Below are positions 24,780 through 37,727 of a stretch of DNA of 64,000 nucleotides, one piece after another. The first letter of the stretch is position 1. The number at the start of each line of letters is the position of its first letter. A program made the translations under genes and the position numbers. The notes beneath the pieces were generated by a model. That model saw nothing but the letters and a program-made list of their open reading frames with translations, ran no database searches and was not told the origin of the DNA. Source of the stretch: Chalara sp. BL73 (taxonomy: Eukaryota; Ascomycota; Leotiomycetes; Helotiales); contig CAKJVC010000145.1 in NCBI GenBank assembly GCA_918026815.1, positions 1 through 64,000 of the forward strand. The letters are read 5' to 3'.

Positions 24780-27700
24780 AATGCAAAATTTACATTCGCA
24801 TAAACTCGCTATTTTTCGAAAGCTAAAAGCAGATAGTTTTGTAAGCAGTATTTTTTTTGACGAGAACTGCGTACGACTAAATTTCCACTTATTTGAAAAA
24901 CTACTTCGCTTATTTACATAACAAAAAAAAAAGTGAAATTAACTTTATTTTCGACAGCTATAAAAAGTACGTCAGTTAACTTACTCGTATGTTTAAGAAC
25001 ACGAATAAAAAAATAAAAGTTGAGCGAAACATACAAGTCTGCAAACAATTTACTAGTATAACGAAATACACGGAACGTTTTAAATTGCTAGCAAGAAAAG
25101 TGGACTAAAACGACAAAGCTTTTACCGCGCTTTACTACAAAAGTCTTAAAAAGAATGTAAAAAATAATATTGTTCAAGAAAAACGACTAACTAACTTTAC
25201 TGCTATAAAAAACAAAGCAATTAAAATTGACACTAGACTGTATAAAAGACGCATAAAAAAAAGAAGACAGTATCTTTTAAAGTTCAGCAAAAAGCAACAC
25301 TTTCAGAAACTCCGCTACTACTTATTTATAGAACTAGACGCGTTTTAAAGCAAACTTAAACAAAAAAATAGTTTATTTAAAAAAGAAATGCAGAAGCGAC
25401 GCGACAAAAAACTATGTTTTAAGTGTAGCTTCCCGGGCTACATAGCTAGCTCGCATCGACAAAAACGACAACCTTAAAAAAAAAAAAAGCAACTAAACAT
25501 TACGAATAAAGAAAAATACAACAAAGCATTTAGCAAAGTTTTAGCTGTGCTTAAAGCTAAAAAACTAGAAACACTAAAAAAAGAACTAAAACGACAACAA
25601 ATCTATACTTAGCATAACGCTACGTGCATTAAGTGTAAAATAAAATGCGGTGCAGCCTAAAAAGACAAGTGCTTCAATTGTTATTTCGACGAGAATAACG
25701 AATAAAAAAAAACAAGCAAAACTATAAAAATTTTTTTATTTCAAGTAAATAAAGCAGCTATCGAATTAGAATCTGACGAAAATTGAAATGTAAGCTCGAA
25801 GTTAAACCGGCTTTTAAAAATTTTCGAATTAAAAAAACGGATTTTGTATAAGTTACTATTAAAAGTTGATTAAAATAACTTTAAAACACTTTTTAAGAAA
25901 TACGTAGTTAACAGCACTTTAGCGAAAGAAATCACACTTTAGCAGCGACTGGAAATTATTAACGCTAAAATCTTTAAAAAAAAAACCAAGCTAAAAGAAA
26001 TAAGAACGAAAAAAAAAGCCAAAAAACGCACTCGGTAAAAAGCAATGCTCGCATTAAGCTCGGTCGACGAATCTGAAAAAAACAATACAGTATACTATCG
26101 ACATTTATAATATAGCACACTTTATTAAACTACATGCTATACGAACTACTGCATATATTACTATAACGCTAAACAAACAAAGTAGTACTCAAAACGAAAG
26201 CGAATAATATATTTCGAAAATAACGAAAAAAAAGAACCAAAAAAAGAACTTTGCGCTTTCGGAAAAAAAAAACAATTATTCGTCAAAGTTAAGCTAAAAA
26301 CGTACAACTTGACAGTTATAATAAACTTTAAAACTACTAGAAACTTCGTATTACTAAATATAGTAAAACATTTCGGAATACTTATACAAGTCAAAACTGA
26401 CTTATACACTTTTACAGTAGCTAACAGCACGAATGCATTATACCGAAATAAACTTGTAAATATTGAAATATTAAAGCTCAGAATAAACACAAGTAACTAT
26501 ATAAAATAGTTACAATTAAACGTTACTCGGATAAAGCGACATAAAATCATTTTAGAAATACTATAAATTATAAAGCATAATCCAACGATTAATTAGCAAA
26601 CAAAACAGCTTGTTTTTGACAAATGCTAATATACGGTTAAGCTTAAGCTATTAACTATTAAGCTAACAGAAAACAAAAACAAAGAAGCACAATTAAAAGA
26701 ACTTGACTAAAGCCCGCGAAAAGTTTGCGCTACTTCCAAAAAAGAGCTAAATTACTTAAACAAAAAATCACATACTAAAAAAGTGCTCAAAAAGTATAAA
26801 AAGTTCGAAAAACTGTTTTCGGAAAAACAGAAATTCGCGGCTTTGCCGAAACACAAGTTATAGGATTATAAAATACTATTAATCGAAAAAGCGGTGCTTT
26901 TTAAAGGACTAATTTACTTATTATCCGAAAATAACTTGAAAACGTTCAAAAAGTTTATCGATTTTAGTTTGAAAAAAAGAATTATTAAAAAGTCAATATT
27001 ACTAGTAAAAAGCTTAGTGTTATTTGTGCCGAAACTAAACAAAACTAAAAAGTTGTGCGTCGACTATCGAAAGTTGAATAATATAACAATCAAAAATCGC
27101 TATGCACTACTAAAAGTAAACGAAATAAAAAATCGCTTGTAAAAAGCTAAAATATTTACACAACTAGATTTACGAGATGCGTACTATAATGTACGAATCA
27201 AAAAAAGCAAAAAATGAAAAACAGCTTTCGGAACTCGGTATAAGCATTATAAGTTTACAGTTATGCTAATAAAACTCACGAATGCTTTCGCTACTTTCTA
27301 AAAACTGATCAATAATATTTTTATGCTATTTTTGAACGTTATTTGTATATGCTACTTAAATAACATTTTAATTTACTTTAGTCGAAAAAAAGATTATAAA
27401 AACGATGTTAAAACAGTATTATGCGCGCTGCATAATGCTGATATAAAACTTAAGTTATCGAAGTGTCGATTTAAAGTTAAAAAAGTTATATTTTTGAAAT
27501 ACGTGATTTTTACAAAAAAAATCAAAATAGACTTAGCAAAAATCAAACTTATTTTAAAATAAAATGTTTTAATATACGTTAAGAACGTACAATTATTTGT
27601 AGAATTCGCAAATTTTTATCGAAAATTTATTAAAAAATACTCGGAATTAGTTATTTCACTAACTCGGCTTACTCGGAAAAACGTAGTTTTTAAATAAACA

Positions 27701-29690
27701 ACAAAAGCACAAAAAGCGTTCGACAAGCTAAAGCAAGCTTTTACTATCGCTTTTGTACTTTTTGCTTTCGATGCAAAAAAAAAAATCAAAGTAAAAACAA
27801 ACGTATTAAATTACGCTTTAAAAGCTGTGTTTAGTCAACTTAACACAAAAAAGAAATAGCAACTAACAGCTTATTATTTACGAAAGTTTATACTAGCAGA
27901 ATTCAACTATAAAATATACGACAAAAAACTACTTGCTATTGTTGATGCATTCCGCAAATAGAAAAAGTACTTAAAAAGATTTAAATACTAAGTACAAGTA
28001 CTAATAAACCATAAAAATCTTATTGCTTTTATTACTACGAAAAAGTTGAACCGACGCTAAGTCAAGTAAGCGGAAAAACTCGCTTTATACAACTTCAGAA
28101 TTTTATATATCAAAAAAACAAAAAATACTAAAGCAAACGCGCTTAGCAAAAAACTCGAATACTTTTTTAATAAAACGCATATTTTGTACGCGGTGTTACA
28201 ACAAAAAAAAAACTTGTTAGTATTCAACAAAGAAAAACTTTTTATAGCAACTAGAATAAAACATCGAGTAAAAAACTCAAAGTTTTTTTAAGTTTATAAA
28301 AAGGATTTTATAGCTACTAAAGCTTTCAGTAAACAAAAGCAAAAATTTACTACAAACGGCTTAAGAATTCTTTGCTATCACGGAAAAATTTATGTTTTAT
28401 TTATACTAAAAGCGACTTTTATAATAAAACAACACGAACTACTCGCTTACGGACATTAAAGAATCGCTAAAACAATAAACAGGATTTCCAAAAAATACTA
28501 CTTTCCAGAAATAAAAAAACTAGTTACTAGAATAGTTACTAAATGCGACACATGTATTTGGAACAAAGCTTTACGCTATGTTTTCTATAAGCTAATGCAA
28601 TTACCGACTATTTCAAACAAGCTATAAAAGTTTATCGCATAAAACTTCGTAGTAAAACTACTACTTTCTAAACAACCGGTTTCGGAAAAATAGTACGATT
28701 CAATATTTGTTATTGTAAAAAAAACCACTAAATACTGCTATCTGGAGCTATATTTAGAAAACAGTACAACAGAAAATTTAGCCTATACATTTCTTAAAGT
28801 CGTAGTTGCGAACTATAAAACTTTTACGGAAATTATATCAAACAAAAACAAGCTTTTTACATTTAAGTTTTAAACAACGCTTACTACGTTTATAAAAGTT
28901 AAAAAAAAGCTATTAACAAGCTTTTATTTACAAACTAACGGACAAACAGAAAAACTTAATTAAACAATAAAAGCATACTTTAAATATTATATGAACTATA
29001 AGTAAAACAACTAAGTCGAGCTTTTGCTATTCGTACAGTTTGCATACAACAGCGCAATCAATAAAACAACAAAAGTATTATTATTTTATGCTAATTATAG
29101 CTACGAGCTAGAAGCATACTATAAACCAAGCAAAAATAAAGCGTATTTATAACTTGCAATAGTCAAAGTCGAACAATTACAAGCACTGCATTCGCAGCTA
29201 GCCGAAAACATAAGATTTTTTAACTAAAAATCTGCGAAGTACTACAACCGTAAGTATAGTGAAACACTATACTTTAAAAAAGAAAATAAAGTTTATTTTG
29301 TCAGAAAAAACATTAAAACCAAAAAACCAAGCGACAAACTGAATTACAAAAAGTTGAGACTATTTAAAATTAAACGAATTGCAAGACTAAATGCATTTGA
29401 ACTCCACTTTTTTAAAACTATAAATATACACTTAATATTTCTCGCTTTACTTCTTGAACTAGCACCAAAAAAAGCACCGCCGGCTTTACACACGGAAATT
29501 AAACCAATTAACCCAAAAACTGAATACAAAGTCGAAAAGATTCTAGACTGCAAATATATCAAAAAGAAGCTAAAATATTTGATTAAATAGATTAATTACC
29601 CGGATTCGGAAAACACATAAAAACTAAAAAGAAATTTCAACTGCTTTAAAATGCTTAAGAAGTTTTACTGTTAATATCTAAAAGCTCTAA
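24780..29690 (+). pseudogene. Chromovirus 2 copy A gag-pol, RIP-damaged
   Basis: The zinc knuckle near 25,411-25,455 reads CFKCSFPGYIA; the expected His is Tyr. RT lies at about 26,890-27,560 (VDYRKLNNITIKNRYALLK, then ICYLNNILIYFSRK). The catalytic YLDD has again become YLNN. RNase H is at 27,790-28,150 (ending TKADALSKK-like). The integrase zinc finger and core are at about 28,430-29,130, and the chromodomain at 29,520-29,690 (YKVEKILDCKYIKKKLKYLIK). Stops are CAA/CAG/CGA/TGG-derived. No intact domain remains. Confidence 0.85.
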
Positions 29691-29799
29691 ATGCGACGCC
29701 CAGAAAACATTCTTAAAAAAAGAAAAAGTATACGTATTAAAGTCGAAAAAACCTGTAAAAACAAGTTTTGCATAAGCTTTTTAGCTTTTACTTCTTTAA

Positions 29800-30330
29800 T
29801 TTGCTTCGGCAGCTAATTTTTTTTTTTTCTCCAAAACATCGAGCTTATCCAGAAATGCGAAACTACGTCGCAACATTTTTTTTTCACGAGCCCGAAAAAA
29901 CTTTTTTTACGTTCGGATTCGTTTAATTCGTGCAAAAATCTTTGCAGCAGCCTCGGCGAGTGCTTCGGCTTTTTTTTCGGCTTTAGCTTCGTTTTTCTTT
30001 AGTTTTTTTTTCGCTTTGTCCAAAGACTTCTAGTTTTTAAAAGCAGGACCACTAATATTACAACCAGAAAAACCACGACGCACGCATTTAGCACAACGAG
30101 TTGATTTTTCTGCTTTTATGCATTTTATAAAATGTCGATTCTGAGCATGTTTTTTTTCGCAGGCAGTACACGGAATTATTTCTTCGCTAGTCAAAATTAT
30201 TCGTTTTTTTAAATCTTTTTTTTCGATATCTTTTTTTAACGTATTTTCAGAATTAAGGCAATCGGCTAAACGCTTAGTTGTTATAATAAAAAAAAAAAGC
30301 GGCTATACGGCCTCCTACGATATTTCTTTA
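29800..30330 (-). pseudogene. Antisense Cys-rich accessory ORF of chromovirus 2 (copy A)
   Basis: A reading frame on the strand opposite to gag-pol, between the chromodomain and the 3' LTR. It encodes a zinc-binding-looking cluster, IIPCTACEKKHAQNRHF then C, then TRCAKCVRRGFSGCN. A long Lys/Ala/Glu-rich coiled-coil-like tail follows (KAEKKAEALAEAAAK). It is broken by TAG and TAA codons consistent with RIP of CAG/CAA. The same frame at the same place exists in copy B. Cys-cluster proteins of this type can be DNA- or nucleocapsid-binding; the actual function is unknown. Confidence 0.6.
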
Positions 30331-30373
30331 GTATACTTAAGCATGTAAACACGCTAGTCTAGAAAAGAAATAG

Positions 30374-30723
30374 TGTTACGCGTATCGCTAACAAGCTTAT
30401 ACTTTAAAGGCTTAAAGCTCGGTAAACTCGGTTTACACAAAAAACTTTTGTAAATAGATCACGTGATGGATTATAGATCATGCCGTGATCCACGATCTAT
30501 AAATTATGCCAAAAGCAATAATTCAACTCACGAAAAAACCTATATAAGTAGCTAGCTTTTTTTTTTATAAAAGCTTCGTGCTCAACTCAACATAGTATTT
30601 TAACTTTATACTGTTATCGGGATTTTACCTTTTATATGTGATATACCTACTTTTTCCCAGACCAACAACCCTCGGACCAAGATCTTTTATTTATATCAGT
30701 TGTAGGCTGATAGGACCGTAACA
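30374..30723 (+). repeat. 3' LTR of chromovirus 2 copy A
   Basis: Aligned by eye with 24,219-24,568. Differences are overwhelmingly G-to-A and C-to-T, for example GGGGCCTGAGG to AAAGGCTTAAAG. Confidence 0.9.
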
Positions 30724-31285
30724 CAATACTAAATATTTGTAAAATTATTAATTTTAAAAGCTTTTTTTATTCGAGTCGTTTAAAAAATAATATAGTAACA
30801 AACTTTTAGTAATTTTTTTAAAATTTAAACTTTCGTTATTAAAGTTTTAAAAAAAACAATTAAAGTATTTATAACAAACGAATTTAAACGTAAAAAAACT
30901 TATATTGTTTTACTAAATAATTAACTAATTAAATATTTTAGTTACTAATTTAGCTGTAATTTACGTAAAACGTGTTACTATTCAATTTAAAAATATGCAT
31001 TTAGTTTAATATATATAACAAAAAATGTTTAAATACAAAATAAGTTTAAATAAATAGTTTAAATTAATTGTAAAATTATTTCGAAATACGAAATTAAAAT
31101 CAATAAGCATAAAGTTAATAAATATAAAACTAATAAGTATAAAGTTAATAAGTTTACAGAACTTTATACTATAAAATTAAAAATAATAAAATTAAAGTTT
31201 TACTATATATAAATTTATATTTAAATTTTATTAAAATAAATGTAATTTACAAAACTGTAGTATATTATATTTTTAATAAAAGTAT
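30724..31285. other. 562-bp relic segment between the inverted chromovirus copies
   Basis: AT-only DNA of the host hAT relic. It contains a short run of 16-17-bp units (AATAAGTATAAAGTTAATA-like) at 31,095-31,160. No gene. Confidence 0.6.
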
Positions 31286-31637
31286 TGTTACGGTTTTATT
31301 AGCTTACAACTGATATAAATAGAAAATCTGGGTCCGAGAATTGTTGGTTTAAAAAGAAGTAAGTATATCACATATAAGACTTTTAATTCCGATAACAGTA
31401 TAGTGTTAAAATACTATATTAAGTTGAGCACGAAGCTTTTATTTAAAGAAAAGTTATTTACTTATATAAAACTTTCGTGAATTAAATTATTGCATAACTA
31501 TAATTCATTTAGAATTATAAATTATAAATAATTTATAATTTATTACGTGATTTTTATTTTAAAAGTTTTTTTGTGTAAACTAAATTTACCGAGCTTTAAA
31601 CTTTTAAAATATAAGCTTGTTAGCGATGCGCGTAACA
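31286..31637 (-). repeat. 3' LTR of chromovirus 2 copy B
   Basis: Inverted copy of the 24,219 LTR, heavily AT-shifted. Confidence 0.9.
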
Positions 31638-31699
31638 TTATTCTTTTTTTAGACTAGCGTGTTTTTATACTTAAGTATACTAAAAAAATATCGTGAAAA

Positions 31700-32230
31700 G
31701 CCGTATAGCCGCTTTTTTTTTTTATTATAACAATTAAGCGTACAGCCGATTGCTTTAAGTTTAAAGTATTACGAAAAAACGTTAAAAAAAAAATTTAAAA
31801 AAACGAATAATTTTGACTAGCGAAAAAATGATTTTGTATATTGCTTGCGAAAAAAAACATGCTCGAAATCGACATTTTATAAAATGTATAAAAGCAAAAA
31901 AGTCAATTTATTGTATTAAATATATACGTTGTAGTTTTTTTAATTGCGATGCTAGTAGTTTTGCTTTTAAAAACTAAGTGTTTTTAAACAAAGCAAAAAA
32001 AAATATCGAAAACAAAATAAGTTAAACTAAAAATGCGCTGTTTAAAGCTATAGCTCGTGTTAAGCGGTTGTAACTGCAACGCTGCTTTTTTCGAAATTGT
32101 AAAAAAAAGATATTACGTCGAAATTTAGCATTTTTAAACGAGCTCGATACTTTAAAGAAAAAAAAACGATTAGCGCGAAAAGTCGATACGGTTAGTCCGA
32201 AAAACAACTTTACCGAAGTTTTTTTTTAAA
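31700..32230 (+). pseudogene. Antisense Cys-rich accessory ORF of chromovirus 2 (copy B)
   Basis: Positional and sequence counterpart of 29,800-30,330. It retains ACEKKHARNRHFIKCIKAKKS and the basic tail LRRNFAFLNELDTLKKKK. Several cysteines have become Tyr and Gly/Ser codons have changed, as expected from RIP. Stops are present. Confidence 0.55.
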
Positions 32231-32349
32231 GCGTGCTGTTTTTAAAGTACAATTTTTTTTTTTTTAAAAACGTTTTTTAGTCGACTATACTAAAAAAACA
32301 AAGTTTTGTTAGTAAAACATTTTAAGTATTTTAAAGCAGTTAAAGTTTT

Positions 32350-35300
32350 TTTTTAGTTTTTATATGTTTTCTAAATCCGGGTAATTTAACTATTTAATTA
32401 AGTATTTTAGCTTTTTTTTGACATACTTGTAGTTTAATATTGTTTTTATTTCGTATTTAGTTTTTAAGTTAATCGGTTTAATTTCTATATGTAAAGCTAA
32501 CAGTGCTTTTTTTAGTGCTAGTTCGAGTAAAAAAACGAAAAAAACTGAATATATGTTTATAGTTTTAAGTAGTTAAAGCTCGAATGTATTTAGTTTTGTA
32601 ACTTGTTTAATTTTAAATAGTTTCAACTTTTTGTAATTTAGTTTATTGCTAAGTTTTTTAGTTTTAATGTTTTTTTTTACAAAGTAGACTTTATTTTTTT
32701 TTTTAAAGTGTAATGTTTTACTATATTTCCGATTATAGTAAAGAGCGAAGCGCTAGTTGAAAAACTTAATGTTTTCGGCTAGTTATTTATGCAATGTTTA
32801 AAATTGTTCGATTTTAATTGTTGCAAATTGTAAGTACGCTTTATTTTTGTTTAGTTTATAGTATACTTTTAAATCGTAGCTATAGTTAGCGTAAAATAAT
32901 AATACTTTTGTTGTTTTATTAATTGCGCTATTGTATATAAACTGTACAAGTAGTAATAGTTTTACTTAATTGTTTTGTTTGTAGTTTATATAGTATTTTA
33001 AGTATATTTCTAATATTTAGTTAAGTTTTTTTGTTTGTTCGTTAGTTTGTAAGTAAAAGCTTGTTAATAACTTTTTTTTGATTTTTAAAAATGCAGTAAA
33101 CGTTGTTTAAAACTTAAATATAAAAAGCTTGTTTTTGTTTAATATAATTTCTGTAAAAGTTTCGTAATTAGCAACTACAACTTTGAAAAACGTGTAAGCA
33201 AAGTTTTCCGCTGTGTTTTTTTTTAAATATAAAATCATATAACAATACTTTGTTAGTTTTTTTACAATTACTAATATCGAATTATATTTTTTTTTTAAAA
33301 CTGGTTTTTTAAATAACGATAGTTTTACTATAAAGTTTTATACAATAAACTTTTATAGTGTATTAAATGTAGCCGGAAATTGTATTAGTTTATAAAAAGC
33401 ATAACGTAAAACTTTGTTCCGAATATACGTATTGTATTTAGTAACTATTTTAGTAACTATTTTTTTTATTTTTAAAAAGTAATAGTTTTTAAAAATCTTG
33501 TTTAACGTTTTAGCGATTTTCTAGTGTTTATATACTAGTAGCTTGTGCTGTTTTACAACGAACGCTGTTTTTATAGTAGCCGGCATATATATTTTTTTTT
33601 AGTATTGCAAAATTTTTTGCTTGTTCCGAGTAAATCTTTGTTTTTAGTTGTTAAAAGCTTTAGTAGTTATAAAGTCTTTTTTATAAATTTTAAAAAACTC
33701 CGAATTCGTGATTCGGTGTTTTGTTTTTGTTATTGTAAATAACTTTTTTTTGTTAAATACTAATAATTTTTTTTTTGCTGTAAAACTGCATAAAATATAT
33801 AAGTTTTATTAAACAAGTATTTTAGTTTTTTGCTCAAAGTATCGGCTTTAGCGTTTTTAGTTTTTTTGACATATAAAATTTTAAAATTATATAAAGCGAG
33901 TATTTCTAATTATTTGACTTAGCAACAGTTCAGTTTTTTTGTAGTAATAAAAACAACGAGATTTTTATAGTCTGTAAGCACTTGTATTTAATATTTAAAT
34001 CTTTTTAAGTATACTTTTTATTTTTGAAAAGCATTAACAATAGCTAGCAGTTTTTTGTTGTGTATTTTATAGTTGAGTTTTGCTGTTGTAAGTTTTTGTA
34101 AATAATAAGCAGTTAGTTGCTATTTTTTTTGTTTGTTAAACTAGTTTAGTATAGCTTTTATAGCGTAGTTCGATAAGTTTGTTTTTACTTTAATTTTTTT
34201 TTTTAAGTCGAAAGCAATAAGTACAAAAACGGTAGTAAAAACTTGCTTTAATTTGTCGAACGCATTTTGTATTGTTAGCGTTTATTTAAAAACCGTGTTT
34301 TTCCGAATAAGTTAAATTAATGAAATAGCTAGTTCTAAGTATTTTTTAATAAATTTTCGATAAAAATTAGCGAATCTCACAAATAACTGTACGTTTTTAA
34401 CGCAAGTTGAAGCATTTTATTTTAAAATAAGTTTAATTTTTGCTGGATTTATTTTGATTTTTTCTGTAAAAATCACATATTCCAGAAATGTAACTTTTTT
34501 GACTTTAAATTTACATTTCGATAGTTTAAGTTTTATGTCAATATCGTGCAACGTATATAATACTGCTTTAATATCGTTTTTGTAGTTTTTTTTTTGCTAA
34601 AGTAAACTAAGATATTGTTTAAATAGTATATACATGTAACGTTTAAAAAAAGCATAAAAATATTGTTAATTAGTTTTTAAAAAGTAGCTGAAGCATTTGT
34701 AAGTTTTATTAGTATAGCTGTAAACTTATAATGTTTATACCGAGTTTCGAAAATTGTTTTTTATTTTTTTTCTTTTTTGATTTGTACACTGTAATACGCG
34801 TTTCGTAAATCTAGTTGTGTAAATATTTTGGCTTTTTGCAAGCGATTTTTTATTTCGTTTGCTTTTAGTAATGTATAGCGATTTTTGATTGTTATATTGT
34901 TCAACTTTTTATAGTTAACGCACAACTTTTTCGTACCGTTTAGTTTAAGTACGAACAATACCGAGCTTTTTGCTAATAATGTTGACTTTTTAATAATTTT
35001 TTTTTCAAGTTTAAGTTAATAAACTTTTTAAACGTTTTTAAATCATTTTCGGATAATAAATAAATTAGTTTTTTTAAAAGCACTTTTTTTTTTACTAATA
35101 GTATTTTATGATTTTATAATTTATGTTCGAATAAAGTTTTAGATTTTTAATTATTCAAAAATAGTCGATTGAACTTTGTATACTTTTTAAGCACTTTTTT
35201 AGTATGTAATTCTTTATTTGAGTAATTTGGCTTTTTTTTGGAAATAGCGCAAACTTTTTTTAGGCTTTGATCGAATTTTTTTAGTTGTGCTTTTTAGTTT

Positions 35301-37250
35301 TGTTTTTTTTTTAGTTTTAGTGTTAATAGCTTAAGTTTAACCGCACATTAGCATTTATTAAAAACAAGCTGTTTTGTTTGCTAATTGATCGTTAAGTTAT
35401 ACTCGTGTCGCTTTATTCGAGTAACATTTAATTGTAACTATTTTATATAGTTATTTGTGTTTATTTTAAGCTTTGTTGTTTTAATATTTACGAATTTATT
35501 TCGGTATAATGCGTCCGTGCTATTAGTTATCGTAAAAGTGTAAACGTTCGTTTTGACTTGTGTAATAATGCTAAAATGTTTTATTACATTTAGCGATATA
35601 AAATTCTTAGTAGCTTCAAAGTTTATTATAACTACTAACTTGTTTGTTTTTAGCTTGATTTTAACGAATAACTGTTTTTTTTTTCCGAAAACGCAAAGTT
35701 TTTTTTTTAGATTTTTTTTTTTTTCGTTATTTTCGAAGTAAATAAGTTTTTTCCGTTTAAAGTACTATTTTGCTTGTTTAGCGTCGTAATAGTATATATA
35801 ATAGTCAGTGTAGTATACTGTCTAATAGAAAGTTCTATATTGTAAGTGTTTATAGTATGCTATATTGTTTTTTTCTGACTTGTCGACAAAGCCGAATACA
35901 AGCATTGCTTTTTATCGAGTACGTTTTTTGGCTTTTTGTGCCGTTTTTATTTTTTTTAACTTTGTTTTTTCTTTAAAGATTTTTTGCTTAATAATTTCTA
36001 GCTGCTGCTAAAAAATAAGTTTTTTTACTAGAGTATTGTTGATTATATAGCTTTTAGAAAATGCTTTAAAGTTATTCTAATTAATTCTTAATAGTAATTC
36101 GTGTAAAATTCGTTTTTTTGATTCGGAGATTTTTAAAAGTCGATTTAGCTTTAAACTTACGTTTTACTTTTTATTAGATTTTAATTCGATAGCTGCTTTA
36201 TTTTCTTGAGATAAAAATTCTTTTATAATTTTGTTTGTTTTTTTTTATTCGTTATTTTCGTCGAAATAACAACTAAAGTACTTATTTTTTTAAGCTGCAC
36301 TGCACTTTATTCTACATTTAATGCACGTAGTATTATGCTAAGTATAAATCTGTTGTTGTTTTAATTTTTTTTTTTGGCGCTTCTGGTTTTTTAGCTTTTA
36401 ACACAGCCAATTTTTTGCTAGGTGCTTTGTTGTACTTTTTTTTTTCGATAGTGTTCAACTGTTTTTTTTTTTTTTATAGTTGCTTTTTTTGACGATATAA
36501 GTTAGCTATGTAACTCGAAAAGCTACATTTAAAACATAGTTTTTTGTCGCGTCGTTTTTGCATTTTTTTTTTGGATAAATTATTTTTTGCTTAAGTTTGT
36601 TTTAAAACGCGTTTAGCTTTATAAATAAATAATAGCGGAGTTTTTGAAAGTATTGCCGTTTGCTAAATTTCAGAAAATACTGTTTTTTTTATACGTTTTT
36701 TATATAATCTAGTATCAATTTCAATTGCTTTGTTTTTTATAGCAATAAAATTAGTTAGTCGTTTTTTTCGAACAATATTATTTTTAACATTTTTTTTAAG
36801 ACTTTTATAGTAAAGTGCAGTAAAGGCTTTATTATTTCAATTTATTTTTTTTGTTAACAGTTTAAAACGTTTAGTGTATTTCGTTATACTAGTAAACTGT
36901 TTGCAAACTTGTATGTTTCGTTTTGCTTTTATTTCTTTATTCGTGTTTTTAAATATGCGAGTAAGTTAGCTGACATATTTTTTATAGCTGTCGAAAATAA
37001 GATTAGTTTCAATTTTTTTTTTATTATGTAAATAAGCGAAATAATTTTTTAAATAAGTAAAAATTTAGTCGTAAACAGTTTTTGTCAAAAAGAATACTGT
37101 TTACAAAACTATTTGCTTTTGGCTTCCGAAAAATAGCGAGTTTATACGAATATAAATTTCGCATTGTAAAACATATAAACGAAAGTGTTGTCGACTGCTG
37201 TTAAAAGTTTTAAGTTTTTAAACTTTAAGTAGTTTGACTTGTTGCGGCAT
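32350..37250 (-). pseudogene. Chromovirus 2 copy B gag-pol, RIP-damaged
   Basis: The best-preserved piece is RT at 34,958-34,761 (KLCVNYKKLNNITIKNRY, FTQLDLRNAYYSVQI), where the canonical VDYRKLN has become VNYKKLN. It is colinear with copy A in inverse orientation. No functional domain survives. Confidence 0.8.
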
Positions 37251-37375
37251 ATAAACAAATTGTAGAATTAATAAAAAAGCTTTAAATAGTGCTAAGCTTT
37301 TAAAAGTACGTAGTATTAAACTAGTTGTCGACATTGTATATACGATACAAATACTTTAAAACGAAGTGTTTAAAG

Positions 37376-37727
37376 TGTTACGGTTTTATTAGCTTACAAC
37401 TGATATAAATAAAAAATCTGAGTCCGAGAGCTGTTAATCTGGAGAAAAGTAAATATATTACATATAAAACTTTTAATCCCGATAACAGTATAGTATTAAA
37501 ATACTATATTGAGTTGAGCACGAAGTTTTTATCTAAAAAAAAGCTATTTACTTATATAAAACCTTTGTAGGTTGGATTATTGCATAACTATAATCCATTT
37601 AGGATTATAGATTATAAGTGATCCATAATCCATCACGTGATCCTTATCCCAGGAGTTTCTTTGTGTAAGCTAAGCTTACCGAGCCTCAGGCCCCTAAGGT
37701 ATAAGCCTGTTAGCGATGCGCGTAACA
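37376..37727 (-). repeat. 5' LTR of chromovirus 2 copy B
   Basis: It ends (+ strand) GATGCGCGTAACA and retains GC-rich blocks (GAGCCTCAGGCCCCTAAGG) that are lost in its 3' LTR. This mirrors the asymmetry in copy A. Confidence 0.9.

Larger units (their letters stand above)
24219..30723 (+). mobile_element. Ty3/gypsy chromovirus 2, copy A (+ strand)
   Basis: 6,505 bp with 350-bp LTRs that start TGTTACGCG and end CCGTAACA (RIP-changed to CCGTAATA at 24,568). A perfect 5-bp target-site duplication CAATA flanks it (24,214-24,218 and 30,724-30,728). Order is gag with zinc knuckle, protease, RT, RNase H, integrase and chromodomain, followed before the 3' LTR by an antisense Cys-rich frame. All frames hold many TAA/TAG stops. 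Copy B (31,286-37,727) is the same family in opposite orientation, so the pair forms a giant inverted repeat with a 562-bp centre. Confidence 0.92.
31286..37727 (-). mobile_element. Ty3/gypsy chromovirus 2, copy B (- strand)
   Basis: 6,442 bp with 350-352-bp LTRs (31,286-31,637 and 37,376-37,727) and a perfect 5-bp target-site duplication AGTAT (31,281-31,285 and 37,728-37,732). It is more heavily RIPed than copy A inside. Order on the - strand: gag (zinc knuckle near 36,530, CFKCSFSSYIAN), RT (about 35,000-34,300), RNase H, integrase, chromodomain (near 32,450-32,350), then the antisense Cys-rich frame. Confidence 0.92.
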
